Source: Hydractinia symbiolongicarpus (taxonomy: Eukaryota > Cnidaria > Hydrozoa > Anthoathecata > Hydractiniidae). Taken from it: DNA of 64,000 bases. Below, in pieces: positions 26,801 through 36,184 of the stretch; within the stretch, counting starts at the first letter, position 1, and each line of letters starts with the position of its first letter. The notes below the pieces were generated by a model that was given only the letters and a program-made list of their open reading frames with translations, was not told the DNA's origin and ran no database searches. The position numbers and the translations under genes were made by a program. The DNA lies in assembly GCF_029227915.1 (NCBI RefSeq), contig NC_079886.1:17584501-17648500 (forward strand), written 5' to 3'.

Positions 26801-27846
26801 AGCTGAGTTGAATCTTATATGCTGTAAAAGCTCAATCAATATGAATAAGTGTTCACAGTTAGGGAATGAAATAATGGCAATTATAATGATTATTTTAAAA
26901 ACAAAACTGTTTTTAAGTAAAATGGTCATTTTTTCTAATTTTAAAAATATTTAAATAAGTGCCCCCTTTTGCTGTAGTAATATATTTTATATGCCCCTGG
27001 GCGCTTAGTTGAGTAGGGCGCTTATATGAAAAATACAAAAAGGTGTAAACGCTCAGGCGCCTATTTGAGAATGGGAGCTTAATCAAGCATTTAAGACAAA
27101 CGCATATTATCTTTAATTAAAAAAGAATCACGCACACGTACTTTGTCGCATAGAAAAAACTTTAAGCTGAGAATATCCAATGACAATTTAATTGGCAGTT
27201 ACGACAGATTGTCAACATTTTGACATAAAGCAATGTAAAGATTAAAGATCCTTAGAATTAGGATATGGCAGATAGGTGCGACAATAAGGCGAATGTACAA
27301 CTTGTCAATGTTTAACATCTCTTTTATAAATAGGCGAACACATCTTTCTGTAACGCTTAAAGTAGAAGGCACTTGGAGACTAAGAATGCTCCCCCCGTTT
27401 TATCAAGGGGAGCGATTAAAGAAAAAACTTTGAAAAAAAGTGTAGGCTACTCCAGTCCTACTAAACTTAAAAATACACCTGGCAGTCATAGAGCAATCGA
27501 AATATTATTCGTCTTTATGTAATAAACTTGCAGTGTTACGTAAAGAAAACATTTGCAAACTACATCCATGATGTACCGCCATTACGCTGTCAGTTTTTCG
27601 TTTTATAAAATAATTTATTTAAATTGTATGCTAGTTGTAAGTTGCAAACAAACTTACATAAAGTGTTGATAGATACGTATCCCAAATTTTAATCGGACTG
27701 TGCATATCGACAGGACGTGTATAGTCGTCACCTTCGCCCAATGCTGTGTCACCAGCCTCCAATCCATAATGTAAGAATGTCGCATTGAGAACGTTGTTGC
27801 TGGTACACAGTAGCAACACTGCATGCAGTAACATTTCCAAACTCAT
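8669..27846 (-). CDS. NIDO–Kazal–3xMAM–4xTSP1 type I membrane protein
   Basis: Twenty coding exons were joined by reading frame and GT/AG sites, in transcript order: 27658-27846, 22840-23121, 22623-22730, 22329-22476, 21961-22116, 21135-21251, 20463-20749, 20280-20373, 18423-18539, 17735-18021, 17561-17654, 16610-16726, 16240-16529, 15758-15851, 13821-13997, 12915-13091, 12009-12185, 11103-11279, 9283-9318, 8964-9065 and 8669-8895 (the last holds the tail). The protein is about 1,150 residues: signal peptide, NIDO, Kazal-like, three MAM, four TSP1, stalk, one membrane helix and a 75-residue tail. These domains are typical of cell-surface adhesion proteins and receptors, so a role in adhesion or recognition is inferred; no ligand can be named. 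All phases agree at every junction. The weakest junctions are the GTGCCT donor at 22839 and the GTTATG donor at 16609. The start is the ATG before a hydrophobic leader; a second ATG lies four codons later. Confidence 0.85.
8964..9318 (-). CDS. stalk exon and transmembrane exon
   Basis: A 36-bp exon (9283-9318) encodes a Thr/Ala/Pro-rich stalk, [12 protein letters not shown]. The 102-bp exon (8964-9065) encodes ETNTDIKK, a helix of about 23 hydrophobic residues from VIIMATAGF to LLVCVII, and a KRK stop-transfer anchor. Both are phase 1-1. Confidence 0.85.
9417..9829. mobile_element. MITE with GGGGCTGTTCATATGGGA ends
   Basis: It begins GGGGCTGCTCATATGGGA and ends with the reverse complement of GGGGCTGTTCATATGGGA; inverted similarity extends to about 30 bases on each side (to CTCGG). 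It is 413 bp with no coding capacity, and CATATG/CTCATATGA motifs recur inside. It lies in the intron before the stalk exon. The flanks show no convincing target duplication. Confidence 0.8.
10155..10740 (+). mobile_element. dispersed TGACGTCA-rich element copy B
   Basis: It starts CTAATCGATAAAGCCCGTGG and ends ACACACTTAGCGTATTATTA then TATAGACTAG, after a short CAGA run. The interior holds diverged repeats of about 160-190 bp built around GACGTCA. Same family as 14357-15081 and 54918-55659. It lies in the intron after the last TSP1 exon. Confidence 0.75.
10741..11045 (+). mobile_element. dispersed element copy C, 5' part
   Basis: It begins CTGATAAGGCTCGTGGAAGA directly after the ACTAG end of copy B. 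It then runs through the family's internal repeat and stops next to the TSP1 exon. It has no family 3' end, so it is truncated. Confidence 0.65.
11103..11279 (-). CDS. exon 18: TSP1 repeat 4
   Basis: The last TSP1 exon. It encodes the same residues, but its 3' flanking intron differs from the other three (ACATATAGATG instead of ACATTCAAATG on the plus strand). It therefore lies at the edge of the duplicated array. Confidence 0.93.
12009..12185 (-). CDS. exon 17: TSP1 repeat 3
   Basis: As the other TSP1 exons, with one residue changed: GSSSST becomes GSFSST, from an AAG-to-AAA difference on the plus strand. Confidence 0.93.
12915..13091 (-). CDS. exon 16: TSP1 repeat 2
   Basis: It encodes the same 59 residues as the first TSP1 exon and lies exactly 906 bp downstream in the transcript direction, with the same splice sites. 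Confidence 0.93.
13821..13997 (-). CDS. exon 15: TSP1 repeat 1
   Basis: A 177-bp, phase 1-1 exon. [25 protein letters not shown] and six cysteines ending HSCP define a thrombospondin type 1 repeat, with WS..G.C and R.R strands. Because the exon is symmetrical, copies can be added or lost without shifting the frame. Confidence 0.93.
14357..15081 (+). mobile_element. dispersed TGACGTCA-rich element copy D
   Basis: The head CTGGTCGGTTAAGCCAGTGG, several GATGACGTCAG-type internal units, CCACGCGGTAAAAAATGACT and the end ATTATTATAGAGACTAG match copies B and F. It is full length and bounds the TSP1 exon array on its upstream (transcript) side. Confidence 0.75.
15758..16726 (-). CDS. exons 12-14: MAM domain 3
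   Basis: Exons 16610-16726, 16240-16529 and 15758-15851 (117, 290, 94 bp). [29 protein letters not shown] and [16 protein letters not shown] are present. It is more diverged than MAM 1 and 2. The first exon ends in a weak GTTATG donor. Confidence 0.85.
17561..18539 (-). CDS. exons 9-11: MAM domain 2
   Basis: Exons 18423-18539, 17735-18021 and 17561-17654 have exactly the lengths of the MAM 1 exons (117, 287, 94 bp). Landmarks are [30 protein letters not shown] and [16 protein letters not shown]. It is a clear duplicate of MAM 1. Confidence 0.9.
18600..20270. other. intron between MAM 1 and MAM 2, nothing further seen
   Basis: Stops in all frames; a short CCGCCGCCGCCG run lies near 19970. 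No element or exon was recognised. Confidence 0.5.
20280..21251 (-). CDS. exons 6-8: MAM domain 1
   Basis: Three exons (21135-21251, 20463-20749, 20280-20373; 117, 287 and 94 bp). MAM landmarks are visible: [11 protein letters not shown] at the start, [11 protein letters not shown] followed by GTLSVKLS in the middle, and [16 protein letters not shown] at the end. Its sequence is close to MAM 2. Confidence 0.9.
21961..22116 (-). CDS. exon 5: cysteine-rich Kazal-like module
   Basis: Cysteines run in the order C..C....C...C, followed by [16 protein letters not shown], which has the Kazal core spacing (C.s.G..Y...C.l). It is shorter than a full Kazal domain. It may be a follistatin/Kazal-type module with a structural role. 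Phase 1 at both ends. Confidence 0.65.
22329..22476 (-). CDS. exon 4: post-NIDO segment
   Basis: It encodes [17 protein letters not shown] through [17 protein letters not shown] with three cysteines. VGF.G looks like the end of the NIDO fold (compare 'aGf..gd'). The remainder is an unassigned linker. It starts in phase 0 and ends in phase 1. Confidence 0.75.
22623..23121 (-). CDS. exons 2-3: NIDO domain core
   Basis: Exon 2 (22840-23121) continues the NIDO strand as ISSNGVISS and includes a [10 protein letters not shown] segment and [17 protein letters not shown], the typical 'V.T...V.W....' strand. Exon 3 (22623-22730) gives [20 protein letters not shown], matching the 'N.FQ..L..DG..T...F' end of NIDO. 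Both are phase 0. Confidence 0.85.
23176..23536. repeat. (ATGCA/ATGTA)n pentanucleotide tract
   Basis: About 360 bp of AATGC and AATGT units in intron 1, ending 55 bp from the exon 2 acceptor. The unit order is irregular (GCA versus GTA). The His/Leu/Ile-rich minus-strand ORFs here are repeat artefacts. Confidence 0.95.
24660..25438. mobile_element. MITE-like unit with perfect 34-bp inverted repeats
   Basis: Bases 24660-24693 (TCTTGGAGGAAAGAATACGG then AAGGAGAAACAACT) are exactly repeated in inverse at 25405-25438, with 711 bp between. The interior has no ORF of note. It lies in intron 1. The element's true ends and target duplication are not clear. Confidence 0.6.
25545..25935 (+). repeat. 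dispersed repeat fragment (partner at 56640-57240)
   Basis: GCGATAAAGTT..., AGGCTGTTGCGCCTTTATACG and GCAACATGGTT, then ACTTGTGGCT near the end, recur in the same order in the 56.6-57.2 kb region. A diverged two-block repeat of unknown class. Confidence 0.6.
26197..26255. repeat. short 18-bp tandem repeat, three units
   Basis: CACTATCGATTTCATTTG-type units occur three times in a row within intron 1. Confidence 0.6.
27658..27846 (-). CDS. exon 1: signal peptide and start of NIDO
   Basis: It encodes [20 protein letters not shown], a hydrophobic leader, then [20 protein letters not shown] and a [13 protein letters not shown] segment. This matches the NIDO opening pattern (GL..GD..L..GDD......PI.......LY). 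The exon ends in phase 0 with donor GTAAGT. Intron 1 is about 4.5 kb. Confidence 0.85.
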
Positions 27847-27859
27847 TCTTAAATCAGTT

Positions 27860-29300
27860 CTGTCAGCTTTTGTTAGTAAAAAAGTACTGTTGAACGTTTT
27901 TATTACAAAAGGGCGTAATAACGATTAAATATAAATTAGCATATAGACTTGCATAATGGTAAAACTGTTCCATTTTGAAAGTTATTTTGAAAAAGACATT
28001 ATTTAAAATGTATTCAATTACATTAAAAGGCAAAAATTATAAGGCAAAAAAATACTTTTATAAAATTTAAATATTTTAACCGCGTTAAAGACCTGCCGAA
28101 TAAGCGCACATTATCTTAAATTAATGTCAATCTTATCGAAGGATATTTTATGATCTTTTAGCTAAATGCTCCATGTCTTTTGGTGTGTCTGCCTGTTTGC
28201 CGAAGATGGTAGGTGCGAGTGTATTTCTCTAATTTTTCACAACATAGCGGCTAATATTATTTTGTTACTAAAAAAGTTTTTTCAAAATAAATTGACCTGC
28301 GTCCAACAATGGCGGATTTGTTTTTGCTTGTATAATTTATAAAAACTAGTACGAAGATACGGCGTTGCAAAATAAGCGTAGCATAACAGGTTGTGTTAAA
28401 TTTTGAAGTGTGAAAGCCTTTTTTAAAATTAGTTTCCCGAGAAAGTGCAAACGGTGTTTGAAAAAATCCTTCAATCCACCATAACATGTAGATAAAGCCC
28501 TTTAAACAGGCTTGTGGTTACCGAGTGCAAAATGTACGCACATGTTTTATACGAGAAAATAAAAAAAAATGTTGTGATGTAAATAAAAACTTATTTTCCG
28601 TCCCAGATTCCGACCAGGAATAGGATTAAATGATTACAAATAATTTTTCAATATCATTTGGTAATCAATATAATTTGATAATCAATATGACATGCGTGGT
28701 AACTTTGTTTACATAAAATTGCGTGCTGTAAGGTGGTCGCTACTAAGTTCCAAATTTTCGTGAAATTTTAGCGATCTTTGACTATTTTCGGATTTCTTTT
28801 TGGTTTTTGGTTGGACATTCAAAAATGATTTTTGACATGTACTTAGTAAACATTTTTCCATAAACCACATAAAAAGTACAAAGAAAATTTTACTAAAAGA
28901 ATACAATTTTCGATTTCTACAGAAAATGTTGGCTTAATTTAAAAATCATGCACGGCTGTAGGTATTATCCGATACAGTCATCATAGCCTGCTTGTTCGAA
29001 TTATCAGCAATGCGTACGACCAAAAATCGCCTAATGGAAAATAACCTTTACCTTGTATTCTATAACTTGTATTTCTTGTGCTTTCATGTTCATTTAATAT
29101 TAATTTAAGCCTTAAAGTAGGGACCATATTACAGGTTTGTGTGGGCAAGGGCTAATACAACTATATTTCCCAGTCAGGGGGGGAGGGGATAACGTTTCCA
29201 AAACATTTATTACTTGGCCGAACCTTTTCTGGAGGAAAATTTACTTTGAAAATTTCCGCCCATATAAAATAGGGTGAAAATTAAGTAGAAAAATAGGAAC
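27860..29300. other. upstream region of the NIDO gene
   Basis: Presumed promoter and 5' region. No TATA box or other site could be assigned with confidence, and no tail exon matching the orphan membrane exon upstream was found here. Confidence 0.4.
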
Positions 29301-29314
29301 ATAGTTGTACTAAC

Positions 29315-29416
29315 CCTTTCGTCTTATTGCAACGCAAATAAGTAGAATTATAATTTTTACAAACACAAAACCACTAATTACTGCTGTTATGATTTTTATG
29401 AGGTCTGTGTTTTGCT
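29315..29416 (-). pseudogene. orphan paralogous transmembrane exon
   Basis: A 102-bp, phase 1-1 open exon flanked by AATTTAG acceptor and GTTAGT donor. It encodes EQNTDLIK, a hydrophobic helix with GFVFVKIIILLICVAI, and RRK. Length, phase, NTD motif and helix-plus-RRK layout match the main gene's exon 8964-9065 (ETNTDIKK...KRK). No tail exon was found below it and no TSP1 or MAM exon above it in the window. It is probably a remnant of a duplicated gene; an alternative exon of something longer is less likely. Confidence 0.75.
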
Positions 29417-30044
29417 CTAAATTGAAAAAAGTACCATTTGAACATTATTTATGGATTTGTGAATTATGCATTTAAATTATGGCATGCTTTCAGCGTTACC
29501 AACCCGATGTGTTTTTATCCTACGACTAACAGTGTGATTTAGTTATCCTATATATTTCGTTGTTTATTATTGTATTACAACTCTTTCTTTCAATTATAGT
29601 TTTCATACAACATTACAAAATAATGTTCTAAAATTGCGGCAATATCAAAGGATACACAAAGCGCTCAAAAATCTATGTTAAACATTCGGTCACGTGAGAC
29701 ACATTCGAAAAAAAATTGTGACACATGCGGTCACGTGACACACATTAGGAGAATGTGGTGAAATATACGGTAGCGTGTTAGGGAGGGCGCATTATTAACG
29801 TTGTTTTGATAAAACCCGCCTGAGCGATTGTTCTCAAATAGACACAAACTCTGTAGGTTTTCTGACTAGTGTCGCTGAAACGATGAAGTTCTTAGCTGAG
29901 AATGGGATCAGTTAAGTCGTTAACTATATAACATCGATCGATGGTTATTGTTCCGAGATTCTTAAGACCTTGAATATTATTATCCTTAAACCAGCGCTTA
30001 CTTTCTCGTCCCACACAACGGAATTTTTCTTCAGACTAACGATT

Positions 30045-30815
30045 ATCAGCTGTAAAAGTCCCAGTGGATCAGCACTTAAATGAGGTTTGCAAGAAAGCAT
30101 CTGCGCAACTAAATGCTTTGTATAGATTTAAAAACATACTTCCTTTTAAAGCTAAGAGTGTCTTAGCAGAAAGTTTTGTGTATTCAAACTTTAACTACTG
30201 TCCACTTATTTGGAATTTCTCATCTTCAAAATCACTTTCTAGGGTCGAAAAACTCCATAAGCGAGCCCTAAAATTTGTAGATAGCGGATATTCAGAGAGA
30301 AAAGAAAAGTACATTTCTAGCAAGAACAAAAGTAACTACATGAAAATTATGCAAATACGAAATCTATGTATAGAGATTTTTAAATCTCTTAATAATTTAA
30401 ATCCGCCATTTATGTTAGACATCTTTCAACGCAGCGAAACAAACAGGCCAGTACGAAGTCAATATTTAAATAATCTTAAAACATTGAACTTTAATACTAA
30501 AAATTTTGGGGAAAAATGTCTTCGCTCATTGGGGCCTAAAATTTGGAACACTTTACCCTTCCGAATTGAAAAGTTGTAACAGCCTTAAAAAATTTAAAAC
30601 GAAACTAAAGGAGTATGATTTCAGTCACTCGGTCTATTCAAATAATTTTTCATAATTTTTATACATTTTTTATAAAACTATAAACAAATTTTTGTCGGAT
30701 TTGATTAGTTTCCTGTATATTTATAAGTATGTATTTATTTATTTTTTTATATCAGGAAGCTATATGTACATAGTTATTTCTCCGACGTTAAATAAATTAA
30801 GAAGAAGAAGAAGAA
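30045..30815 (+). mobile_element. 5'-truncated non-LTR retrotransposon
   Basis: The ORF at 30064-30579 has VCKKASAQLNALYRFKNIL, SNFNYCPLIWNFSSSKSLSR and EKLHKRALKFVDS, the usual C-terminal end of reverse transcriptase ORFs in CR1/RTE/Jockey-type elements. A single-base frameshift near 30570 separates it from a further 25 residues. The copy ends in TTAAGAAGAAGAAGAAGAA, a simple-repeat tail. It is truncated and dead. Confidence 0.85.
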
Positions 30816-31249
30816 TGGATTATAAAAACTCGCTCACATTTTCAAAACGTTTCTCTTAGTTGTGTCAAGTTTTAAAGCTTCTTCGCAAAGATCCGAAAAA
30901 CTGAGTTTAGGTAGGTCATTCCGCTCATTCCAACTGATTTCAAGCATTTTATTTTCTGTATGTTCAGCGGAATTATCATCATTCCCCTCTCGTCAAGATA
31001 AATTCTACTCCGCAGAATATTGCTCTTGGTTTTTCATTTCCAAAGATTAAAGTGTTTCTAGAGAAAACATAATTTCAGCTTCTTGTCCAATTTTAATGGT
31101 TTACTTACTTCGTAGTCGACGCTCAAAAAATCGTATACGTATAAAGAAGATATCACTTGCTTAACAAATTCTAGATCTTCCTCCATGTATAATAGAAACC
31201 GTTACTCTTCTTGAGAAACGATAAAAAAGACGACGAAATTGAGAATCGT

Positions 31250-31488
31250 TTCACATGTTTCATCTAAATTCACCCTATGTGCACCCAGTCTTAACCAGTG
31301 TCTGTACAATGAGCTCCCATCTCACACCACGTTTGTACGAGATAATGATTTTAATTCAAATTTTTCTAATAGCGTTGACGCCTGACATCGGAAAGACTTT
31401 TGTCCATCTCAATGTGAAGGAAAACGAACGCGATTATATGCGGTTTCTGTGGTTTGATGATGTTTTTTCATTAACTAAATTAAAATAA
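31250..31488 (+). mobile_element. BEL/Pao reverse transcriptase fragment
   Basis: The open stretch contains DIGKTFVHLNVKENERDYMR then FLWFDD, matching the 'D.EKAF....l...DRD..RFLW..D' block of BEL/Pao reverse transcriptases. Only this block is recognisable; the rest is eroded. Confidence 0.7.
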
Positions 31489-31831
31489 TAATTAACAAAG
31501 TTGACTGTGCGTGCACGTTTCTGTGACGTAGTGAATAAATAAACTTCCTGCTGAATGTAAAGTAGTTCTCCTTCGTCATTAAATTCCTGCACGTATTCTC
31601 CCCCCAGGTTCTGGTTGTTGGAATCGAAAAATGTCGGTTCTTGTTGTATTTAATATCCGAGACTAGTGATTTGTGCGCAGAATAGCTCTTATTGAATCGC
31701 CCAATAAGACTTTAGCTTAGGTTTTATTACATTAAAGAGAAAGAAACCTAACTACATATAACATAAGAAATACTCTTTCAAGATTTTGTTGCCCCCAACT
31801 GTATTTGGCACAAAACAGGAAAAAAAAAAAA

Positions 31832-32272
31832 ACGAACGAACGAACGAGCGAACGAACGAACGAACGAACGAACGAACGAACGAACGAACGAACGAACGAA
31901 CGAACGAACGAACGAACGAACGAACGAACGAACGAACGAACGAACGAACGAACGAACGAACGAACGAACGAACGAACGAACGAACGAACGAACGAACGAA
32001 CGAACGAACGAACGAACGAACGAACGAACGAACGAACGAACGAACGAACGAACGAACGAACGAACGAACGAACGAACGAACGAACGAACGAACGAACGAA
32101 CGAACGAACGAACGAACGAACGAACGAACGAACGAACGAACGAACGAACGAACGAACGAACGAACGAACGAACGAACGAACGAACGAACGAACGAACGAA
32201 CGAACGAACGAACGAACGAACGAACGAACGAACGAACGAACGAACGAACGAACGAACGAACGAACGAACGAA
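31832..32272. repeat. (CGAA)n microsatellite
   Basis: About 440 bp of nearly perfect CGAA units with one CGAG, preceded by a run of A. It opens frames on both strands (NERT and VRSF repeats), which are artefacts. It begins just past the 3' end of the stanniocalcin-like gene. Confidence 0.98.
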
Positions 32273-32281
32273 TTATTTGGA

Positions 32282-32287
32282 TTTATT
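32282..32287 (-). terminator. candidate polyadenylation signal AATAAA
   Basis: Minus-strand AATAAA about 76 nt after the stop of the stanniocalcin-like gene. Confidence 0.5.
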
Positions 32288-32362
32288 ATAATTGCATGTT
32301 TAATGTATTCCTTATAAAGATTGAGATACAAGACAAAAGGACAAAAAAACATGTTTTTTATA

Positions 32363-32899
32363 TTAAAGTCCATGTCTTCTTTTCCAGCAATCAACCAAAG
32401 TTTTCCATCCGCCTTTGACTGTGCTAATGAATTCTGTAAGGAAAGCTCCCTTGATAGTTTTCAACACTTGCCAATAATCGCCTAAGCTTAAGCTGCAAAA
32501 CGAAGGATCTCGGTTGGTGGTTGGTTTTACATAGCATGGAACGTGTGTATCAAAAGCGAATTGTTTGATCGTAGCACAGCTTGGTTTGGGTGTTTGACTG
32601 AGCAGTGGCGCTAGCTTTTTTTGCAAACATTTTTTAACTGCTCGCACCCATGATTGACCGTATGTAGAAAAATGTTTCAGGTTGGCGTCGTATTTGTTGC
32701 AGTACACTGTAGCATATTTCATGGCGTATCCGCTTGAACCACAAGGAATTGCTTTTTCCAAACAATTTTTATACCATCCGCAGTCTGTTCCAGAAGGATT
32801 TTTGCACGAATCACTTGTAACAAGTGCTATGAAGGTCCCCAGTATGAGGTAAAATCTAAAGTAAAGTTTGCAACAAATCAGTTCACAGATTTCATCCAT
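32363..32899 (-). CDS. stanniocalcin-like secreted protein
   Basis: A 178-residue reading frame starting at MDEICELICC; an in-frame ATG 18 codons further up is also possible. A hydrophobic leader (FYLILGTFIALVTS) precedes the mature part. The mature chain has the cysteine and motif order of the stanniocalcin fold: NCLEK..PCG..GYA, YC.KY, FSTYGQSWV.AVKKC, a SC..I block, a CYV block, then FCSL and a final DCW. Stanniocalcins are secreted homodimeric glycoproteins with calcium/phosphate roles in vertebrates; this distant relative's role is unknown. It is shorter than vertebrate members. An acceptor-like CTTTAG within the leader means a spliced first exon is possible. Confidence 0.6.
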   Translation of the reverse strand: MDEICELICCKLYFRFYLILGTFIALVTSDSCKNPSGTDCGWYKNCLEKAIPCGSSGYAMKYATVYCNKYDANLKHFSTYGQSWVRAVKKCLQKKLAPLLSQTPKPSCATIKQFAFDTHVPCYVKPTTNRDPSFCSLSLGDYWQVLKTIKGAFLTEFISTVKGGWKTLVDCWKRRHGL

Positions 32900-32999
32900 T
32901 ATCAATTCTAGTTTCGTCGGACTAAAGTTCAATTGACAGGTAGCAAAAATCATTCATCCATAAATCTAAAATGGCTAATGAAACAATGTTAAATCCTTC

Positions 33000-35600
33000 T
33001 AAGATTATAAAGGCAAAAATTCCGGAGAGGCCTGCCAAATTGGTAAAACACCGAACGCACCGTTGACATACTCAAACATTATTCAAGCTCAAATTCGATA
33101 AGATATTTTTAGGAAACAAAAAACCTGTTTTGTAAAGATGGCATTGACTTTAACTTTGTTTGACAAAAATTTTCAAGCACCTAAGTTTCATGCAGTCATA
33201 TTAATAGCCGAAACAAATTTCATCTAACACTATAAACTTTTTAACAATTTCTCGAATGTTTTAATACAAAGTACTACTACTTAACATAAACAAAACATTG
33301 CATAAAATGTTAAAATGGTTTGCATCGAGAGTCAAATAGACCGCTTTTTCGCACATGACAAGATTAATAGAAATAGAATAGAAATTTTTATCGAGTAAAA
33401 AACGTGGCTGTGCATGTCCAATTGAAACAAAAGAATTTTTTACGTGGCAAAATCCCAATGATGACTACTTATTAGAACGTTAAAACTTTTTTATAATGTA
33501 TAAAATAATACACTGTAGTCCCGATCAAAATTCTAATAACTTTATCAGAAAACAACAAAAAATATGATGAAAGATATTGAAATACCTTGGTTTAAAAAAC
33601 ATCTTTCTTGTTCCTTCTGCAACTAAGAAATGAAATTGATTCTCTAACAATCTATAAAATATACGCACAAATATTTACAGAGCATACAAGCAAAGCAAGT
33701 TTAAACAAGTTGTTTTTGAAATATTTAATTAAATATACATTTAAAAACGCTGTATTTCCTTAAAAATAAAATTTTGCGACTTTGGGTTGTTGTCAAGCCC
33801 CGATGTAAAAAAATAAAACAGAGAATTTTAACGAAATATTTGAGCAGCCGTTAAAAGAATCGTTGTATTTATCACCAGCTGAATATACGAATAAGCTATC
33901 AGTATACAAGCAAAGTAAGCCAGTTTGTAATTCAAGGTAAACTTTAAAAACCATTATTGACGTAAGGAAACATAGTTTTGTAACCACATGTAACTTAATA
34001 TATAATTTAATTGTGTCAAAGCAAATAAATCATATTCCACGAAGTAATCCTGAGTTATATATAACTCTACGTGTTTTTTTTTTTTTAGTTTTTGTTGAAA
34101 TTGTTGATAAGAGAAAACAAATCTAAATCCGTTGTTTACAGGCTGCTAAATGACTTGTTTATACATTTTAAAAACATGTCATGTTCTGCCTACACAAATA
34201 ACACAAAAATTCTAAAACAAAACTTGATAAACAGCTTTTTATTCTCTAGAAAGTACAAAAATATCATTTTCAATGCAGGATTCCCACTATTTTCACGATT
34301 ATTCACATGTGGAAAATGATTATGGCACTTTCAGTTACACACGATTTGTTTAGTAAGCATAAATTAATATATGAAATATATTGCAAACTTACATAATATC
34401 AAAACTATGTGAAGCATGTGCACTTATTCTATTGATGATACATTAAGATATGCAAAGTTTTGTAGTTTAGGAAGGATATTATCTTGAATTGCAGGTAGAA
34501 ATATAATGTCAGCAAAGAATATTTAAAACCTTATAACATGCAACGAGAAAGGATTTTTAAAAATGTCAAAGGACTTGATGAACAACTTTTTATTCTCCAC
34601 AACATATAAAAATTAAATTTTTAATGCAGGAGTCCCTTTAACTGTTGTAAAGTAACTATCCTTTTAAATATCTCGAATAACAAATTTCTGGTTAAGATGG
34701 GCGCCATAGAATATTTTTGCCTGTTATAGAAAGACTTTGTCAAGCTCAGTCTATATACCTCGAGTAATATACTCAGCATCTTAACAGGAATATTAAGAAG
34801 TCTATATTTAGGAGTTCCGCCATTAAAAATATACACATTCTATTAACATAAAAAAAATAAAAAAGAAAGCAGAAAATATTTGCAAAAACCACTGAATATC
34901 TCTGTCAATTTCTAAGTTTTCATTTCAAACCACATATACATTATATAAAAACATAACCCTCTTTTATAATAAGCAAAACCTTTATAAGCTTACTAAAACT
35001 GAAAAATTCATAAATCATTAGCGTAATTAAAGAATACTATCCAGACTGAACTTTAGGAGCTTCACAATTTTGGTCTAAGGTGTAAAAGGAAACCTCTTGG
35101 ATGTACAGTAAAACAACTCAGGTTATTTGACGAAGTAACGTATTGGTTCAACGCAGGAAATAGAGTCTTTTGTTCGCATAGGACTTTACCTCTAAGACTT
35201 ACCTCTAAGACTCGACTAAACTACATGTAGTCTCACCAAATAATTACAATACTGCTTGTACTTTACCGAGCACGAAATAACCATATTTGATATAGCTTTC
35301 AACACTTTCCCCTTTTTTCAGATGAAGCATAGAGAGAAATGACATATATTCTCAATGTCAAAAGAATAAAAAGTTCAAAAGTCTTTAACAAAATTCAGAA
35401 GTCCATAAAGTAAATTTTAGAAGTCTATATATATGTTTGCTGTTCAATGTTTGTATCTCATTGATTGTTTGCGTTGTGGCATTGGATATACTTTAATTGG
35501 GTAATTTCGAACAACTCTTTTTGTTTCAGATATAACATTTTTCGGTTTCAAATATGGTTTGTTAAATGACACATTTCTATCCAAGTAATACATATATCAG
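33000..35600. other. non-coding stretch with a diverged local repeat
   Basis: No gene seen. Two diverged copies of about 70 bp (AACAGCTTTTTATTCTCTAG...TTTCAATGCAGGATTCCC at 34230-34295 and its partner at 34575-34640) are the only structure noticed. Confidence 0.5.
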
Positions 35601-35606
35601 GTTGGC

Positions 35607-35680
35607 ATACAGCTTTAGTCACGTGATTCATAAATTACTTTTGCTAATATCACATGACATTTACTCAGATACATAGCGCT
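35607..35680 (+). repeat. dispersed repeat fragment (partner near 62850)
   Basis: ACAGCTTTAGTCACGTGATTCATAAATTACTT here matches ACAGCTTTAACCACGTGATTCATAGGTCACTT at about 62857, with further diverged similarity downstream. It includes a CACGTG palindrome. Confidence 0.6.
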
Positions 35681-35825
35681 TGAAACAAAAATTGATTTGA
35701 TGATAGCTAGCTTGGTGGTCGCAATGGACGGAAGATCATTCTCAAAAAAAAACGAGAAAAGGGTATGTTTAAGTATTATATCACTATATTTTGCATGTAA
35801 TGGACCCATTCTTAGCCTTACCTAC

Positions 35826-36146
35826 ACCTAAAGCTAGCTAGCATAAAACTGCCGACTTAGCTGGAATAGTAACACAACTTAGATAATATATAGCTAGCTA
35901 GCTAGGTACTTCTTGTTTGCTCTTTTCTATGATATCTAGCTAGCATAAAAAAGAAGCAAACAGTGCCATCTAGCTAGCATAAAACACTAGGTACAAAGCT
36001 AGCATAAAATTAAGTACTTAACTGGGACAAAACTACCAATATAGCTAACATGAAATTAGCTATTTTTGCTAGCATAAAATCAGCTACATAGCTAGTATAG
36101 AAAAAATTATTTAGAGAGCTAGCTAACTAGCTAGCTAGCTATATAT
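35826..36146. repeat. GCTAGCATAAAA-rich degenerate repeat
   Basis: CTAGCTAGCATAAAA-type units recur about ten times at irregular spacing and merge into AGCTAGCTAGCT runs that can form hairpins. Similar GCTAGC clusters occur near 41020 and 41170. Confidence 0.8.
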
Positions 36147-36184
36147 ATACTATACAGTGAATGAGATAATTCTACCATGTAGGA

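Noticed and set aside
31732-32418. Long ORFs of NERT and VRSF repeats (over 200 residues)
   Set aside because: Translation of the CGAA microsatellite; both strands open, no unique coding part.
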